Below are positions 19,220-28,837 of a DNA stretch of 64,000 nt, one piece after another. Position numbers and translations under genes: made by a program. Position 1 is the stretch's first letter; the number at the start of each line of letters is the position of its first letter. Source of the stretch: Endobacter medicaginis (GTDB taxonomy: Bacteria > Pseudomonadota > Alphaproteobacteria > Acetobacterales > Acetobacteraceae); contig NZ_JACHXV010000008.1 in the NCBI RefSeq assembly GCF_014192375.1, positions 1 to 64,000 of the forward strand. The letters are read 5' to 3'. The notes under the pieces were generated by a model. It did not search any database. It was given only the letters and a program-made list of their open reading frames with translations, and was not told the origin of the DNA.

Positions 19220-19522
19220 TTATCCGGGCTGGACCTCGCGCGGCGTGCGCAGGGCGAGGGCCAGTGCATGCAGCCCGCCCGCGAATTCCGCCGCCAGCGC
19301 CTCATGCACCAGCCGCGATCGCGCCACCCGGCCCAGCCCCTCGAAGACGGGGCTGACCACCTCGACGGTATAATGTGTCTGCCCGCCCTCGCGCGCACCG
19401 GCATGCCCTGCATGGCGGGCGCTGTCGTCGCTGATCCGCAGATGCCCGACCGGGTCCAGCCGTGCCCTCAGCACCGCCTCGATCCGTGCCGCCCGATCAT
19501 CCTCGCCTCGTGCTGCATTCAT
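19220..19522 (-). CDS. BolA family protein
   Basis: A 100-residue BolA-like protein with a KH-type fold. The block ARIEAVLRARLDPVGHLRISDDSARHAGH carries the conserved His, then THYTVEVVSPVFEGLGRVARSRLVHEALAAEF. BolA proteins pair with monothiol glutaredoxins and bind Fe-S clusters, with roles in iron sensing and morphology. The frame is open to 19600, but the family start corresponds to the ATG at 19522. It is divergent from the J-domain gene with about 60 bp between. BolA next to a J-domain gene and cobS/cobT is a recurring alphaproteobacterial arrangement. Confidence 0.93.
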   Translation of the reverse strand: MNAARGEDDRAARIEAVLRARLDPVGHLRISDDSARHAGHAGAREGGQTHYTVEVVSPVFEGLGRVARSRLVHEALAAEFAGGLHALALALRTPREVQPG

Positions 19523-19583
19523 ATCCGCAAATCTCCCCGATCCCCTTGCCACCGCCGATTGCGGACGCACATAACTGGACCCG

Positions 19584-20213
19584 ATGAGCATCAATTCCAC
19601 CCACGCGAAGACGGCGGCAAGACGTCCCCGCGCCTACGCGCCGGATCCGGACGCGCCGGACCGGGCCTGCGACATCCCCGGCTGCCCGTGCGCGGCCGGT
19701 TATCGCGCGCCCAAATCACGTGACAAGCTGTCCGACTATTTCTGGTTCTGCCTCGATCACGTGCGGGCCTACAACGCGAGCTGGGATTTCTACCGCGGCA
19801 TGTCGCCCGGCCAGATCGAGGCCCATCTGCGGGCCGACACCTCGTGGGGCCGGCCGAGCTGGAAACTCGGGTCGCTCGGCAGCACGCATGGTCTCGAGGA
19901 CGAGCGCATCGCCGATCCGCTCGGCATCCTCGGCGCCGGCCGCCTGCGACGCGACCGCCGCGGGCAGACCGAGCCGGAGGGCCGCCCGCCCGAGCTGCGC
20001 GAACCGCTGGCCGAGCTCGGCCTCGGCTGGCCACTGTCGCTCGACGAGCTCAAGGCCCGCTACAAGGACCTCGCCCGGCGCCATCACCCCGACGCCAATG
20101 GCGGCGATCGCGCCTCCGAGGAGCGCTTCAAGCTGATCAACGTCGCCTATGACCGGGTGCTCTCGCATCTCAACCGGAACTCTCACCCCGAACCGGCCGC
20201 TCACACGGTCTGA
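19584..20213 (+). CDS. J-domain (DnaJ-like) protein with C-terminal J domain
   Basis: A 209-residue protein whose C-terminal 65 residues form a J domain: [26 protein letters not shown] with the essential HPD, then [15 protein letters not shown]. The N-terminal two thirds are not DnaJ-like. They hold a cysteine cluster, CDIPGCPC around residue 30, and [20 protein letters not shown], which could bind zinc. It probably stimulates an Hsp70 toward a special client. It precedes cobS and cobT on the same strand with 43 bp to cobS, so co-transcription is likely. Its position may link it to cobaltochelatase assembly, but that is inference. Confidence 0.9.
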   Translation: MSINSTHAKTAARRPRAYAPDPDAPDRACDIPGCPCAAGYRAPKSRDKLSDYFWFCLDHVRAYNASWDFYRGMSPGQIEAHLRADTSWGRPSWKLGSLGSTHGLEDERIADPLGILGAGRLRRDRRGQTEPEGRPPELREPLAELGLGWPLSLDELKARYKDLARRHHPDANGGDRASEERFKLINVAYDRVLSHLNRNSHPEPAAHTV

Positions 20214-20256
20214 CCATGCCCATACGGCCAGAAGATCGAAGGACATCTCGCCCGTC

Positions 20257-21282
20257 ATGAATGAAATCGCCGCCCTCGACGCGGGCATCGAACACGCCAC
20301 CGACCCCGACTATCCGTCGATCGAGACGCTGTCCGCGCCCGACCTGATGGTCAGCGCGCGCGAGGTGTTCGGCATCGACAGCGACCTGAGGGTGCCGGCC
20401 TTCTCGATCCGCACCGAGCACGTGCCGCCGGTCGACACCGCCTACCGGTTCGACCGCGAGACCACGCTCGCCATCCTCGCCGGCTTCGCCTTCAACCGCC
20501 GCGTCATGGTCCAGGGCTATCACGGCACCGGAAAGTCGAGCCATATCGAGCAGGTCGCGGCCCGGCTGAACTGGCCGTGTATCCGCATCAACCTCGACAG
20601 CCACATCAGCCGCATCGACCTGATCGGCAAGGATGCGATCGTGCTCAAGGACGGTCAGCAGGTCACCGAGTTCCGCGAGGGGCTGCTGCCTTGGGCGCTC
20701 CAGCACCCCGTCGCCCTGGTGTTCGACGAATACGATGCCGGCCGCCCCGACGTTATGTTCGTCATCCAGCGCGTGCTCGAGGTCGAGGGCCGCCTGACCC
20801 TGCTCGACCAGAACCGCGTCATCCATCCCAACCCGTATTTCCGCCTGTTCGCCACCGCCAACACGGTCGGACTGGGCGACACCACCGGCCTGTATCACGG
20901 CACCCAGCAGATCAATCAGGGCCAGATGGACCGCTGGAGCATCGTCTCCACGCTGAACTACCTGCCGCACGGCGAGGAGGTGGCCATCGTCGCCGCCAAG
21001 ATGGGCGACGCCCTGCCCCGCAAGACCATCGAGAGCATGGTGGCACTGGCCGACCTCACGCGCTCGGGCTTCATCAACGGTGATATCTCCACCGTGATGT
21101 CGCCGCGCACGGTCATCACCTGGGCCGAGAACGCCCGCATCTTCGGCGATATCGGCTTCGCCTTCCGCCTCACCTTCCTCAACAAGTGCGACGAGGCGGA
21201 ACGCTCGACCGTCGCCGAATATTACCAGCGCTGCTTCAACGCCACCGTGCCCACCGGCACGCTGGCCAGCCGCGCCGGCTGA
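20257..21282 (+). CDS. cobS: Cobaltochelatase subunit CobS
   Basis: AAA+ ATPase subunit of the aerobic cobaltochelatase CobN-CobS-CobT, which inserts cobalt into hydrogenobyrinate a,c-diamide. The 341 residues have Walker [16 protein letters not shown] near residue 90, Walker [17 protein letters not shown] near 155, sensor region [20 protein letters not shown], and [15 protein letters not shown] in the lid. The frame is open to 20149, overlapping the J-domain gene, but the ATG at 20257 gives the family-like N-terminus. cobT follows after 14 bp. CobN is not in the window. Confidence 0.95.
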   Translation: MNEIAALDAGIEHATDPDYPSIETLSAPDLMVSAREVFGIDSDLRVPAFSIRTEHVPPVDTAYRFDRETTLAILAGFAFNRRVMVQGYHGTGKSSHIEQVAARLNWPCIRINLDSHISRIDLIGKDAIVLKDGQQVTEFREGLLPWALQHPVALVFDEYDAGRPDVMFVIQRVLEVEGRLTLLDQNRVIHPNPYFRLFATANTVGLGDTTGLYHGTQQINQGQMDRWSIVSTLNYLPHGEEVAIVAAKMGDALPRKTIESMVALADLTRSGFINGDISTVMSPRTVITWAENARIFGDIGFAFRLTFLNKCDEAERSTVAEYYQRCFNATVPTGTLASRAG

Positions 21283-21296
21283 CCACCGCCTTCGTC

Positions 21297-23129
21297 ATGT
21301 CAGCCAGCGACGACCGCCACGAGGATTTCAAGCGCGCCACCAGCAACGTGCTGCGGGCGATGGCGCACGACCCCGACGTGCAGGTCGCCTTCCAGGCCGG
21401 CAACCAGAATCTCTCCGGCCAGACCTCCGGCAAGCGCGTGCGCCTGCCGGTGCCCAGCCGCACCCTGCCCGAGCCCGAGATGGCGCGGCTGCGGGGGGCG
21501 GCCGACGCCGCCGCCCTGCGCCAACTCCATCACGACGCTACCACCCATGCCGCCCGCCGTCCGCTCGGCACCGAGGGCGGCGAGATCTACGACGCGCTCG
21601 AGCAGGCCCGCATCGAGATCTGGGGGGCGCGCCACATGAGCGGTGTGGCTTCCAATCTCGACGCCCGCCTCGCCCATGAATGCGAGACCCAGGGCCTCGA
21701 CCGCATGACTGCCCCCGAGCAGCTCGCCCTGCCGAAGGCGCTCGCCCTGCTCGCCCGCGAACGCCTTTCCGGCCGGCCGCTGCCGAAACCGACCGAACGG
21801 GTGATGGAGGGCTGGCGCGACAAGCTGCATGTCGAAGGCCTTGCCGCGCTCGACGACATGGCCGCCCATCTCGGCAATCAAGCCGAGTTCAGCCGCGCCG
21901 CCCGTCGTCTGCTGGCCTCCTATGGGTTCACCGAAGCCGAGGCCGAGCAGCCCGACGACGACAGCACCGAGGACAGCGAGTCCGAACAGGAAGAAGATCA
22001 AGCCGAAGGCGAGACCCCGCAATCTGCCCCCGAAGCACCCAGCGAATCGGTTCCGATGGGCGGCGTCGAACCCGAATCGGCCGAAGCCGCCTCTGCCGGC
22101 GACGAGTCTGACGACGAACAGGACGGTGACAGTTCCGCCGAGGGCGAGGATCGTCCCGGCGGCCCGCAACCGCCGCGCCGGACGCGCGAGGAGATCGATC
22201 CCGGCCTCTACCGCGCCTACACCACCGCCTATGACGAGACGGTGGCGGCCGAGGATCTGTGCGATCCCGACGAGCTCAACCGCCTGCGCCAGCAGCTCGA
22301 CCAGCAGCTCGCGCATCTGCATTCGGTGGTCTCCCGGCTTGGCAACCGCCTGCAACGCAAGCTCCTCGCCCAGCAGACCCGGGCCTGGGAGTTCGATCTC
22401 GAGGAAGGCACGCTGGATGCCGCCCGCCTCGCCCGCGTGGTCGCCAATCCGACCCTGTCGCTGTCGTTCAAGCGCGAGCGCGACACCGAATTCCGCGACA
22501 CCGTCGTCACCCTGCTGATCGACAATTCCGGCTCGATGCGTGGCCGCCCGATCGCGGTCGCCGCCACCTGCGGCGACATCATGGCCCGCACGCTCGAGCG
22601 ATGCGGGGTCAAGGTGGAGGTGCTCGGCTTCACCACCCGTGCGTGGAAGGGCGGTGCGAGCCGCGAGCGCTGGATCGCCGACGGCAAGCCGCGCAATCCC
22701 GGCCGGCTCAACGACCTGCGCCACATCATCTACAAATCCGCCGATGCTCCGTGGCGCCGCGCACGACGCAATCTCGGCCTGATGCTGCGCGAGGGGCTGC
22801 TGAAGGAGAACATCGACGGCGAGGCCCTGCAATGGGCCTATTCGCGCCTGCTGATGCGCCCCGAGGCGCGGCGCATCCTGATGGTGATCTCCGACGGCGC
22901 GCCGGTCGACGACAGCACGCTGTCGGTCAATTCCGGCGCCTATCTCGAGACGCACCTGCGCGAGGTGATCCGCCAGATCGAGGGCCGCGGCCGTGTCGAG
23001 CTGATCGCCATCGGCATCGGCCACGACGTCACCCGCTACTATCGACGCGCAGTGACCATCGTCGATGCCGAGGAGCTCGGCGGCACCATGATGCAGAAGC
23101 TCACGGAACTGTTCACCGAACAGGGCTGA
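21297..23129 (+). CDS. cobT: Cobaltochelatase subunit CobT
   Basis: Partner of CobS, 610 residues. The N-terminal helical part runs to about 215. A long acidic linker rich in Asp, Glu and Ser spans roughly 218-295. The C-terminal von Willebrand A domain has the metal-ion site motif [12 protein letters not shown] near residue 408, followed by [12 protein letters not shown] and [15 protein letters not shown]. This three-part build is diagnostic. The start is the ATG at 21297; the open frame extends upstream over cobS. A perfect 10-bp hairpin straddles its stop codon. With cobS it is the motor of aerobic B12 synthesis. Confidence 0.96.
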   Translation: MSASDDRHEDFKRATSNVLRAMAHDPDVQVAFQAGNQNLSGQTSGKRVRLPVPSRTLPEPEMARLRGAADAAALRQLHHDATTHAARRPLGTEGGEIYDALEQARIEIWGARHMSGVASNLDARLAHECETQGLDRMTAPEQLALPKALALLARERLSGRPLPKPTERVMEGWRDKLHVEGLAALDDMAAHLGNQAEFSRAARRLLASYGFTEAEAEQPDDDSTEDSESEQEEDQAEGETPQSAPEAPSESVPMGGVEPESAEAASAGDESDDEQDGDSSAEGEDRPGGPQPPRRTREEIDPGLYRAYTTAYDETVAAEDLCDPDELNRLRQQLDQQLAHLHSVVSRLGNRLQRKLLAQQTRAWEFDLEEGTLDAARLARVVANPTLSLSFKRERDTEFRDTVVTLLIDNSGSMRGRPIAVAATCGDIMARTLERCGVKVEVLGFTTRAWKGGASRERWIADGKPRNPGRLNDLRHIIYKSADAPWRRARRNLGLMLREGLLKENIDGEALQWAYSRLLMRPEARRILMVISDGAPVDDSTLSVNSGAYLETHLREVIRQIEGRGRVELIAIGIGHDVTRYYRRAVTIVDAEELGGTMMQKLTELFTEQG

Positions 23130-23145
23130 CATTCCGTCAGCCCTG
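23121..23145 (+). terminator. Hairpin over the cobT stop codon
   Basis: CAGGGCTGAC (23121-23130) and GTCAGCCCTG (23136-23145) form a perfect 10-bp stem with loop ATTCC. The cobT TGA lies inside the stem. There is no T run, so it may act as a weak terminator or as 3' end protection. Confidence 0.55.
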
Positions 23146-23292
23146 GCCTTGGCACCGCCCCGGCAGCGACGTTAGGCTCGGACTGGGCGAAGAGCCGCCG
23201 GATCGCCCAATCGAGACGCGATCGCGACGTATTTTCGTCAAGCTTCGCAGGTAGGACCAATCCAACACCACCCGGGACTCGGGAGATTTCGC

Positions 23293-24210
23293 GTGTCCGA
23301 ACCATCCACCTTCTTTGCCGGCTTTGCCGAGACGACGCTCGACCTGCCGCGCGGCGCCATCCACCTTCGCTTCGGTGGCACGGGCGAACCGGTGCTGCTG
23401 CTGCACGGCAATCCGCAGACCCATGCCATGTGGCACAAGGTCGCGCCAGCGCTCGCAGCCTGCGCCGCCGTGGTCGCCCCCGACCTGCCGGGCTATGGCG
23501 GCAGCTTTCATCCCGATCCTGTCGCCGATCCTGCCTCGTGCTCGCGCCGCGCCATCGCCGCGACCATGGCGGATGTGATGAGCGCGCTCGGCCATGAACG
23601 CTTCGCCGTGGTCGGCCATGACCGCGGCGGGCTGATCGGCGCACGTCTCGCGCTGGACTTCCCCGAGCGCGTCACCCGCCTCGCCCTGCTCGACGTGGTG
23701 CCCGATCTCGACCATTTCGAGCGCAACGACATGTCGCATGCGCTCGCCTTCAACTACTTCACCTGGTTTGCGCAGCCGCATCCCAAGCCGGAGGCGCTGG
23801 TCAGCAAGGCGCCGGATTCCTGGTTCGGCGGCGACGATGCCAACCCCGATGTCTTCTCGCCCGAGGCAGTCGCCGATTACCGGGCCGGCCTCGCCCAGCG
23901 CGACGCCGCCGCTCGCATGGCGCGCGAGGTCACCGCCGGAGCCCCGTTCGATCTGGCCGCCCTGCGCGAGGATCGCATGCTCGGCCGCAGGCTGGCCTGC
24001 CCGGTCGAGGTGATCTGGGGCCAGCGCGGCCAGATCGGCGGCTGGTATGATCCCGGCGCGCTGTGGAGCGAACATGCCACCCGACCGGCCGCGAGCCATG
24101 GCATCGAGGCGGGACATTTCCTTGCCGAGGAGGCTCCGGCGGAGGTCGTGGCACTGTTGACGAAGTTTCTGACAGCGGAACAAAGCCGGGCCACAACCCT
24201 GTCCATTTGA
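23293..24210 (+). CDS. Alpha/beta hydrolase, haloacetate dehalogenase-like
   Basis: A 305-residue alpha/beta hydrolase. The oxyanion region is VLLLHGNPQTHAMWHKV, the strand APDLPGYGGS follows, and the nucleophile elbow is VVGHDRGG, placing Asp rather than Ser as nucleophile, as in fluoroacetate dehalogenases and epoxide hydrolases. The cap carries FTWFAQPHPKPEAL, and the late HFLAEEAP gives the catalytic His. HDRG favours the haloacetate dehalogenase branch over epoxide hydrolase (HDWG), but the natural substrate is unknown. The start is GTG at 23293 preceded by a purine-rich CGGGAG. It lies alone between cobT and a small unknown gene. Confidence 0.85.
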   Translation: MSEPSTFFAGFAETTLDLPRGAIHLRFGGTGEPVLLLHGNPQTHAMWHKVAPALAACAAVVAPDLPGYGGSFHPDPVADPASCSRRAIAATMADVMSALGHERFAVVGHDRGGLIGARLALDFPERVTRLALLDVVPDLDHFERNDMSHALAFNYFTWFAQPHPKPEALVSKAPDSWFGGDDANPDVFSPEAVADYRAGLAQRDAAARMAREVTAGAPFDLAALREDRMLGRRLACPVEVIWGQRGQIGGWYDPGALWSEHATRPAASHGIEAGHFLAEEAPAEVVALLTKFLTAEQSRATTLSI

Positions 24211-24300
24211 TATAGACTGCGAGTCGCATCGCCACTTTGCGCCAGCTCGCACGATCCGTTCGATTTGAGCCCACCCTTCACCCGAGACAGGACCGCCTCA

Positions 24301-24639
24301 ATGGATACGAGTTCCACGTCGATCGTCGTCTATCGCGACGGCAAGCTGTCGATGGTCGAGGCGCCATCGTGGTGGGAACAGGACGAGTGGTTCAGCAACT
24401 CCCCGACCGTGACCTCGCTCGAGGTTGGCCCGATCAAGGCCGGGCTGGTCGGACGCCGCGCGCCGGAAGGCTACACGGTCTGCCTGACCGGCAACGATTC
24501 GCAGATGGACGTGCGCATGCTGTGGTGCCCGACCGAAGCCGACTACATCGAGTTCCTCTGCGGTCCGGGCGGCAATTTCGTCTCCGTCTGCGCCCAGATC
24601 CTCGGCGCCGACCCGCTCAAGCGCGGCAGCTGGAGCTGA
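24301..24639 (+). CDS. Small protein of unknown function, 112 residues
   Basis: Not recognised. The protein is soluble by inspection and begins MDTSSTSIVVYRDGKLSMVE, with several aromatic residues early on (S-W-W-E-Q-D-E-W-F) and three cysteines spaced through the second half (Y-T-V-C-L, M-L-W-C-P, E-F-L-C-G). An upstream in-frame start at 24265 would add 12 residues, but the ATG at 24301 looks better placed. It stands apart from its neighbours, convergent with the nitroreductase gene, with 20 bp between the ends. Composition is like the surroundings, which argues for a real gene. Confidence 0.6.
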   Translation: MDTSSTSIVVYRDGKLSMVEAPSWWEQDEWFSNSPTVTSLEVGPIKAGLVGRRAPEGYTVCLTGNDSQMDVRMLWCPTEADYIEFLCGPGGNFVSVCAQILGADPLKRGSWS

Positions 24640-24659
24640 CGCGCCGCAGCGCGCCGATG

Positions 24660-25241
24660 TCAGTCTGAAAGACCACCCGCCGGCGCGCGATGCGGCGGCC
24701 AGTGCCTGACGAACGGGTCGAGTTCCGGTCGCGGCGGCGCGCGGAAACCGTCTTCCGGCGTGCCCACGAAGAGCACCCCGAACAGACGCTCCGGCGGCTC
24801 GAATCCCACCCCGGCGGCGATCGCCGGGTCGGCAGTATAGGCACCGGTGATCCACACCCCGCCGAAGCCTTCGGCATGCAGCGCATTGAGCAGGTTCATC
24901 GCCCCCGCCGCGACCGACATCACCTGCTCGATTTCGGGGATCTTGTGATTGGAGAGGATCCGTCCGCCGATCAGGATCGCCATCGGCGCGCGCAGTGCCT
25001 TCGCCCGCGTGCGGTCGAGCTCGGCACCCCGCGCCTCGGGATCGCGCGCCGCATGCGCCCGCACGGCGAGGGTGGCGAAATCCTCCATCCCCGGCCCGTC
25101 GATCACCACCCAGCGCCAGGGCCGCAGCTTGCCGTGATCGGGCGCGCGCAGCCCGGTCGAGAGGATGCGGGCCAGAACCTGTCCGCGCGGCGCCGGCTCC
25201 ACCAGTTCGGTGGCCGATGCCCGCGACATCAGCGTCTCCAT
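24660..25241 (-). CDS. Nitroreductase family protein (YdjA-like)
   Basis: A minimal FMN-dependent nitroreductase of 193 residues. Family blocks are ILSTGLRAPDHGKLRPWRWVVIDG, KALRAPMAILIGG, a central IPEIEQVMSVAAGAMNLLNALHAEGFGGVWITGA, and LFGVLFVGTPED. YdjA-type members are the smallest of the family and lack the extended dimer arms. The substrate is unknown (nitroaromatics or quinones are typical in vitro). The open frame extends upstream across the aminotransferase gene antisense. The conserved start region fits the ATG at 25241, or 25229 four residues later. It lies 23 bp downstream of the aminotransferase gene and may be its operon partner. Confidence 0.85.
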   Translation of the reverse strand: METLMSRASATELVEPAPRGQVLARILSTGLRAPDHGKLRPWRWVVIDGPGMEDFATLAVRAHAARDPEARGAELDRTRAKALRAPMAILIGGRILSNHKIPEIEQVMSVAAGAMNLLNALHAEGFGGVWITGAYTADPAIAAGVGFEPPERLFGVLFVGTPEDGFRAPPRPELDPFVRHWPPHRAPAGGLSD

Positions 25242-25264
25242 CGTCTCCGACAATCCAGCCCCTC

Positions 25265-26479
25265 CTAATCCAGTTCTGCGCAGAACCGCGCCATCCGCGC
25301 ACAGGCCTCGTCCAGCACCTCGTCCGCTGCGGCCGTGCTCAGACGCAGATACGGGCTGGCGCCGAATGCCACCCCCGGCACCACCGCCACATGCGCCTCG
25401 TCGAGCAGAGCTTCGGCGAAGGCGGTGTCGCTGTCGAGCAGCCGCCCGCCGGCGCTGCGCCGCCCGAGACAGCCCGCGATTGAAGGGAAGGCATAGAATG
25501 CGCCCTGGGGCATCGCGCAGGTGATGCCCTGCATCGCCCGCAACGCCGTCACCACCCGGTCGCGCCGGGCGCGATAGACCGCGCGCATCTCCCTCACCCG
25601 CTGCTGCGGCCCGTCGAGCGCGGCGGCGGCCGCCATCTGCGCCGGACCCGACACGCCCGAGGTGGTGTGCCCCTGCATCTTGGCCATCGCCCGCACCAGC
25701 CGCGCCGGCCCGCCGGCAAACCCGACCCGCCAGCCAGTCATCGCATAGGCCTTCGACACACCGTTCAGCGTCAGCACCCGATCCCGCAGCCCCGGGCACA
25801 GCGCGGCGATCGAGGCGTGCTCGGCGGGCGCGAACACCAGATGCTCGTAGATCTCGTCCGACAGCACCCAGACGTGTGGGTGCGCCTCGAGCACCTGCCC
25901 GATCGCGCGCAGCAGATCGGGGGAAAACACCGCACCGGACGGGTTGGACGGTGAATTGAGCACCACCCAGCGTGTCCGCGGCGTGATCGCAGCCGCCAGC
26001 CCTTCCGGACGCAGCGCGAAATCCTCCGCCTCGGCGCAGTCGACCGGCACCACCGTCGCCCCGAACAACTGCGCCGTCAGCGCATAGCTCACCCAGTAGG
26101 GCGCTGGGATCACCACCTCGTCTCCCGGCTCGAGCGTGGCGGCGAAGGCGTTGTACAGGAGTTGTTTGCCGCCATGGCCGATGGCGATCTGGCCGACGTC
26201 GAACCGCAGCCCGTTATCGCGCTCGAACTTGCGCGCGATCGCCGCGCGCAGAGCTGGATAGCCGTCGATCGGCGGGTATTTCGTCAGCCCCTCGCGTGCC
26301 GCACGATGCGCCGCCTCCAGCGCATGCTCGGGCATGGCGAAATCCGGCTCGCCGATCGACAGCGACAACACGTCCACCCCGACGGCGCGCAGTGCACGCG
26401 CTTTCCCGGTGATCGCGATCGTTGCCGAGGCCGGCAGCGCCTCCAGCCGTGCGGCCAGAGGCGGCCCATCCAACGCCAT
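25265..26479 (-). CDS. Pyridoxal-phosphate aminotransferase, aspartate aminotransferase type (copy 2)
   Basis: Class I/II fold-type I aminotransferase, 404 residues. Seen are LSLSIGEPDFAMPEHA, the YPPIDGYPALRAAIA substrate loop, the PLP contacts VVLNSPSNPSG, VLSDEIYEHLVF and the Schiff-base Lys in NGVSKAYAMTGWRVGF, then the C-terminal ACARMARFCAELD. It is a paralogue of the adjacent gene, with which it shares most motif blocks, and lies 8 bp downstream of it in the same direction. The chief expected reaction is transamination between aspartate and 2-oxoglutarate, but the divergence of this copy allows other substrates such as prephenate or aromatic amino acids. Confidence 0.9.
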   Translation of the reverse strand: MALDGPPLAARLEALPASATIAITGKARALRAVGVDVLSLSIGEPDFAMPEHALEAAHRAAREGLTKYPPIDGYPALRAAIARKFERDNGLRFDVGQIAIGHGGKQLLYNAFAATLEPGDEVVIPAPYWVSYALTAQLFGATVVPVDCAEAEDFALRPEGLAAAITPRTRWVVLNSPSNPSGAVFSPDLLRAIGQVLEAHPHVWVLSDEIYEHLVFAPAEHASIAALCPGLRDRVLTLNGVSKAYAMTGWRVGFAGGPARLVRAMAKMQGHTTSGVSGPAQMAAAAALDGPQQRVREMRAVYRARRDRVVTALRAMQGITCAMPQGAFYAFPSIAGCLGRRSAGGRLLDSDTAFAEALLDEAHVAVVPGVAFGASPYLRLSTAAADEVLDEACARMARFCAELD

Positions 26480-26487
26480 CGCCGTGG

Positions 26488-27693
26488 TCAGTCCGTCATC
26501 CCGGCACAGAATTCGGTGATCCGCCGACAGGCCTCGCGCAGGCTCTCGGTATCGGTCGCATAGCTGACCCGGAAATGGCCCGGGAACATGAACGCCGAGC
26601 CATGCACGGCCGCCACCCCCTGCTCGTCGAGCAGCGCGGTGACGAACGCCGCGTCGTCGACGATCTTCGTGCCTCCCGCGCTGGTCCTGCCCAGGCAGCC
26701 GCGCATCGACGGATAGACGTAGAACGCCCCTTCCGGCTTGTGGCAGCGCAGCCCCTCGGCGGCGTTCAGCAACTCCACCACAAGGTCGCGCCGCGCCTGA
26801 TACGCCTCGACCATCACCTCGATGCAGTCCTGTGGCCCGGCCAGGGCCGCAACCGCGGCCGCCTGGCTGATCGAGGAGGTGTTGGAGGTGGACTGGCTCT
26901 GCAGCTTGTCCATCGCCTTGATCAGAACCTTTGGCGCGCCGGCGAACCCGATGCGCCAGCCGGTCATCGCATAGGCCTTCGAGCAGCCGTTCATCGTCAC
27001 CGTGCGCTCGCGCAGACGCGGTTCCACCTGGGCGATGGTGGCGGGCTTGAACCCGTCATAGACCAGCTTGTCATAGATATCGTCGGTGAAGATCCACACA
27101 TCCGGATGCCGCAGCAGCACATCGCAGATCGGCCGCAGCTCCTCGGCGGAATAGGCCGCACCCGTGGGGTTGTTGGGGCTGTTGAGGAAGAACCACTTGG
27201 TCTTCGGCGTGATCGCCGCTTCCAGATCGGCGGCGGTCAGCTTGAAGCCGTTGTTCTCGGCGCATGGCACGATCACCGGCGTGCCGTCGGCGAGTGCTAC
27301 GATATCGGGGTAGCTCACCCAGCACGGCGACGGGATGATCGCCTCGTCGCCAGGGTTCAGGGTCGCGACCATCGCGTTGTAGATCACCTGCTTGCCGCCG
27401 GTGGAGACGATGATCTCGTCGGGCGCGTAATCGAGCCCGGAATCGGCCTTGAACCGCGCGGCAATGGCCTTTCTGAGTGCCAGCGTGCCGCCGACATCGG
27501 TGTATTTGGTCTGGCCCGCCTCGATCGCCTCGATGGCGGCGCGCTTGACGTGATCGGGAGTGTCGAAATCCGGCTCGCCAGCCGACAGGCTGATGATGTC
27601 GCGTCCCTCGGCCTTGAGCTGACGCGCGCGGGTCGAGATCGCGATCGTCTGGCTGGGGCTCACCTTGTCGAGGCGCGCGGCGATCAGGTCCAT
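26488..27693 (-). CDS. Aspartate aminotransferase (copy 1)
   Basis: PLP aminotransferase of 401 residues, the upstream member of a tandem pair. Motifs include ISLSAGEPDFDTPDHVK, TKYTDVGGTLALRKAIA, FLNSPNNPTGAAYSAEEL (PLP Asn), FTDDIYDKLVYDGF and NGCSKAYAMTGWRIGFAG with the cofactor Lys. The early Ser-Gly-Glu-Pro-type loop and the D-V-G-G-T substrate loop match the alphaproteobacterial AspC/AatA group, which often also accept prephenate. Cytosolic. About 95 bp separate it from gluQRS upstream, enough for its own promoter. The downstream paralogue and the nitroreductase could share its transcript. Confidence 0.93.
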   Translation of the reverse strand: MDLIAARLDKVSPSQTIAISTRARQLKAEGRDIISLSAGEPDFDTPDHVKRAAIEAIEAGQTKYTDVGGTLALRKAIAARFKADSGLDYAPDEIIVSTGGKQVIYNAMVATLNPGDEAIIPSPCWVSYPDIVALADGTPVIVPCAENNGFKLTAADLEAAITPKTKWFFLNSPNNPTGAAYSAEELRPICDVLLRHPDVWIFTDDIYDKLVYDGFKPATIAQVEPRLRERTVTMNGCSKAYAMTGWRIGFAGAPKVLIKAMDKLQSQSTSNTSSISQAAAVAALAGPQDCIEVMVEAYQARRDLVVELLNAAEGLRCHKPEGAFYVYPSMRGCLGRTSAGGTKIVDDAAFVTALLDEQGVAAVHGSAFMFPGHFRVSYATDTESLREACRRITEFCAGMTD

Positions 27694-27788
27694 GGGCTGT
27701 CGAACTCCATCCGTTCAGCCCCGAAAGCGCCGGGGCGGCGCACCGTAGAGCAAGCCGGGAACGAAAAGAACTCGCCGGCGGGCAAAAA

Positions 27789-28670
27789 TCACGCAGCGCT
27801 CCCCTGCGCTGCCAGAAGATCGGCCCGTGCCATCAGCGCCTCGGCCGACCACCCTGCGGCCCACAACGCCCGCAAGGCCTGCGCCCCGTCGCGCTTCGCC
27901 AGCCGCCGCCCGTCCGCCTCCCGCAGCAACGGATGGTGGTGATAGACCGGCGCCGCCCACCCCATCAGCGCCTGCAGGACGCGGTGGATATCCGTCACCG
28001 CACGCAGATCCTCGCCGCGCGTCACCAGGCTGACGCCCTGGAGCGCATCGTCATGCGTCACGCACAGATGGTAGCTCGCCGGCACCTCTCGCCGGGCCAG
28101 CACCACATCGCCGAACGCAACCGGATCGCACCGCACCGTGCCACCTTCCAGCGTGTGATAGACCAGCGTCCCGGTGCGTGCCGTCGCCGCCCGCATGTCC
28201 AGCCGCCAGGCATGCTCCACCCCCGCGGCGATGCGCTCGGCACGTTCCGACATCGACAGTCCCCGGCAGGTGCCGGGATAGACCAGCGCCCCGTCCGGCG
28301 CATGCGGCGCCGCCCCCGACTGCGCCACCTCGCGGGCGATCGCCGCCCGGGTGCAGAAGCAGGGATACACCAGCTCCTCGCCGCGCAGCCGGTCCAGCAC
28401 GGCGCGATAGTCGTCGAAATGCGCCGATTGCCGCCGCACCTCGCGCGCCGACACGATCCCGAGCCAGTCGAGGTCCTCGATCGCGGCTGTCGCATACTCC
28501 GCCCGGCAGCGCGTCGCATCGATATCCTCCAGCCGCAACAGGAACCGCCCACCCGAGTCGCGGGCCAGCCTGAACGCCACCAGCGCCGAGGCAAGATGCC
28601 CCAGATGCAGAAAACCGGTCGGGCTGGGAGCGAAACGGGTCGTCCAGCCCTCGTCTGGGGGCAAAATCAT
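27789..28670 (-). CDS. gluQRS: Glutamyl-Q tRNA(Asp) synthetase
   Basis: A truncated glutamyl-tRNA synthetase homologue of 293 residues that attaches glutamate to the queuosine base of tRNA(Asp) instead of to a 3' end. The catalytic core has TRFAPSPTGFLHLGHLASAL (HIGH-type HLGH), LRLEDIDATRC, and RRLAKRDGA in place of KMSKS. The anticodon-binding domain of true GluRS is missing, as expected. Cysteines in YPCFCTR and YPGTCRG match the family's zinc site. The gene is single, divergent from the HNH gene across about 165 bp. Confidence 0.95.
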   Translation of the reverse strand: MILPPDEGWTTRFAPSPTGFLHLGHLASALVAFRLARDSGGRFLLRLEDIDATRCRAEYATAAIEDLDWLGIVSAREVRRQSAHFDDYRAVLDRLRGEELVYPCFCTRAAIAREVAQSGAAPHAPDGALVYPGTCRGLSMSERAERIAAGVEHAWRLDMRAATARTGTLVYHTLEGGTVRCDPVAFGDVVLARREVPASYHLCVTHDDALQGVSLVTRGEDLRAVTDIHRVLQALMGWAAPVYHHHPLLREADGRRLAKRDGAQALRALWAAGWSAEALMARADLLAAQGSAA

Positions 28671-28837
28671 CGGTTTATCTTACAGCGCGATGACATCGGT
28701 TGCGCACGGCTTGCGTAAGTGGCCTCGTCCGATACAGTGACATCGCTAAGGGATTTCCGACGTCGCACCGGTCCACGAGCGCAGGTCAGAGCAACGCCCG
28801 CCGGTCCGGACGATGTGTTCCGAAAGGAAACGCAGCC

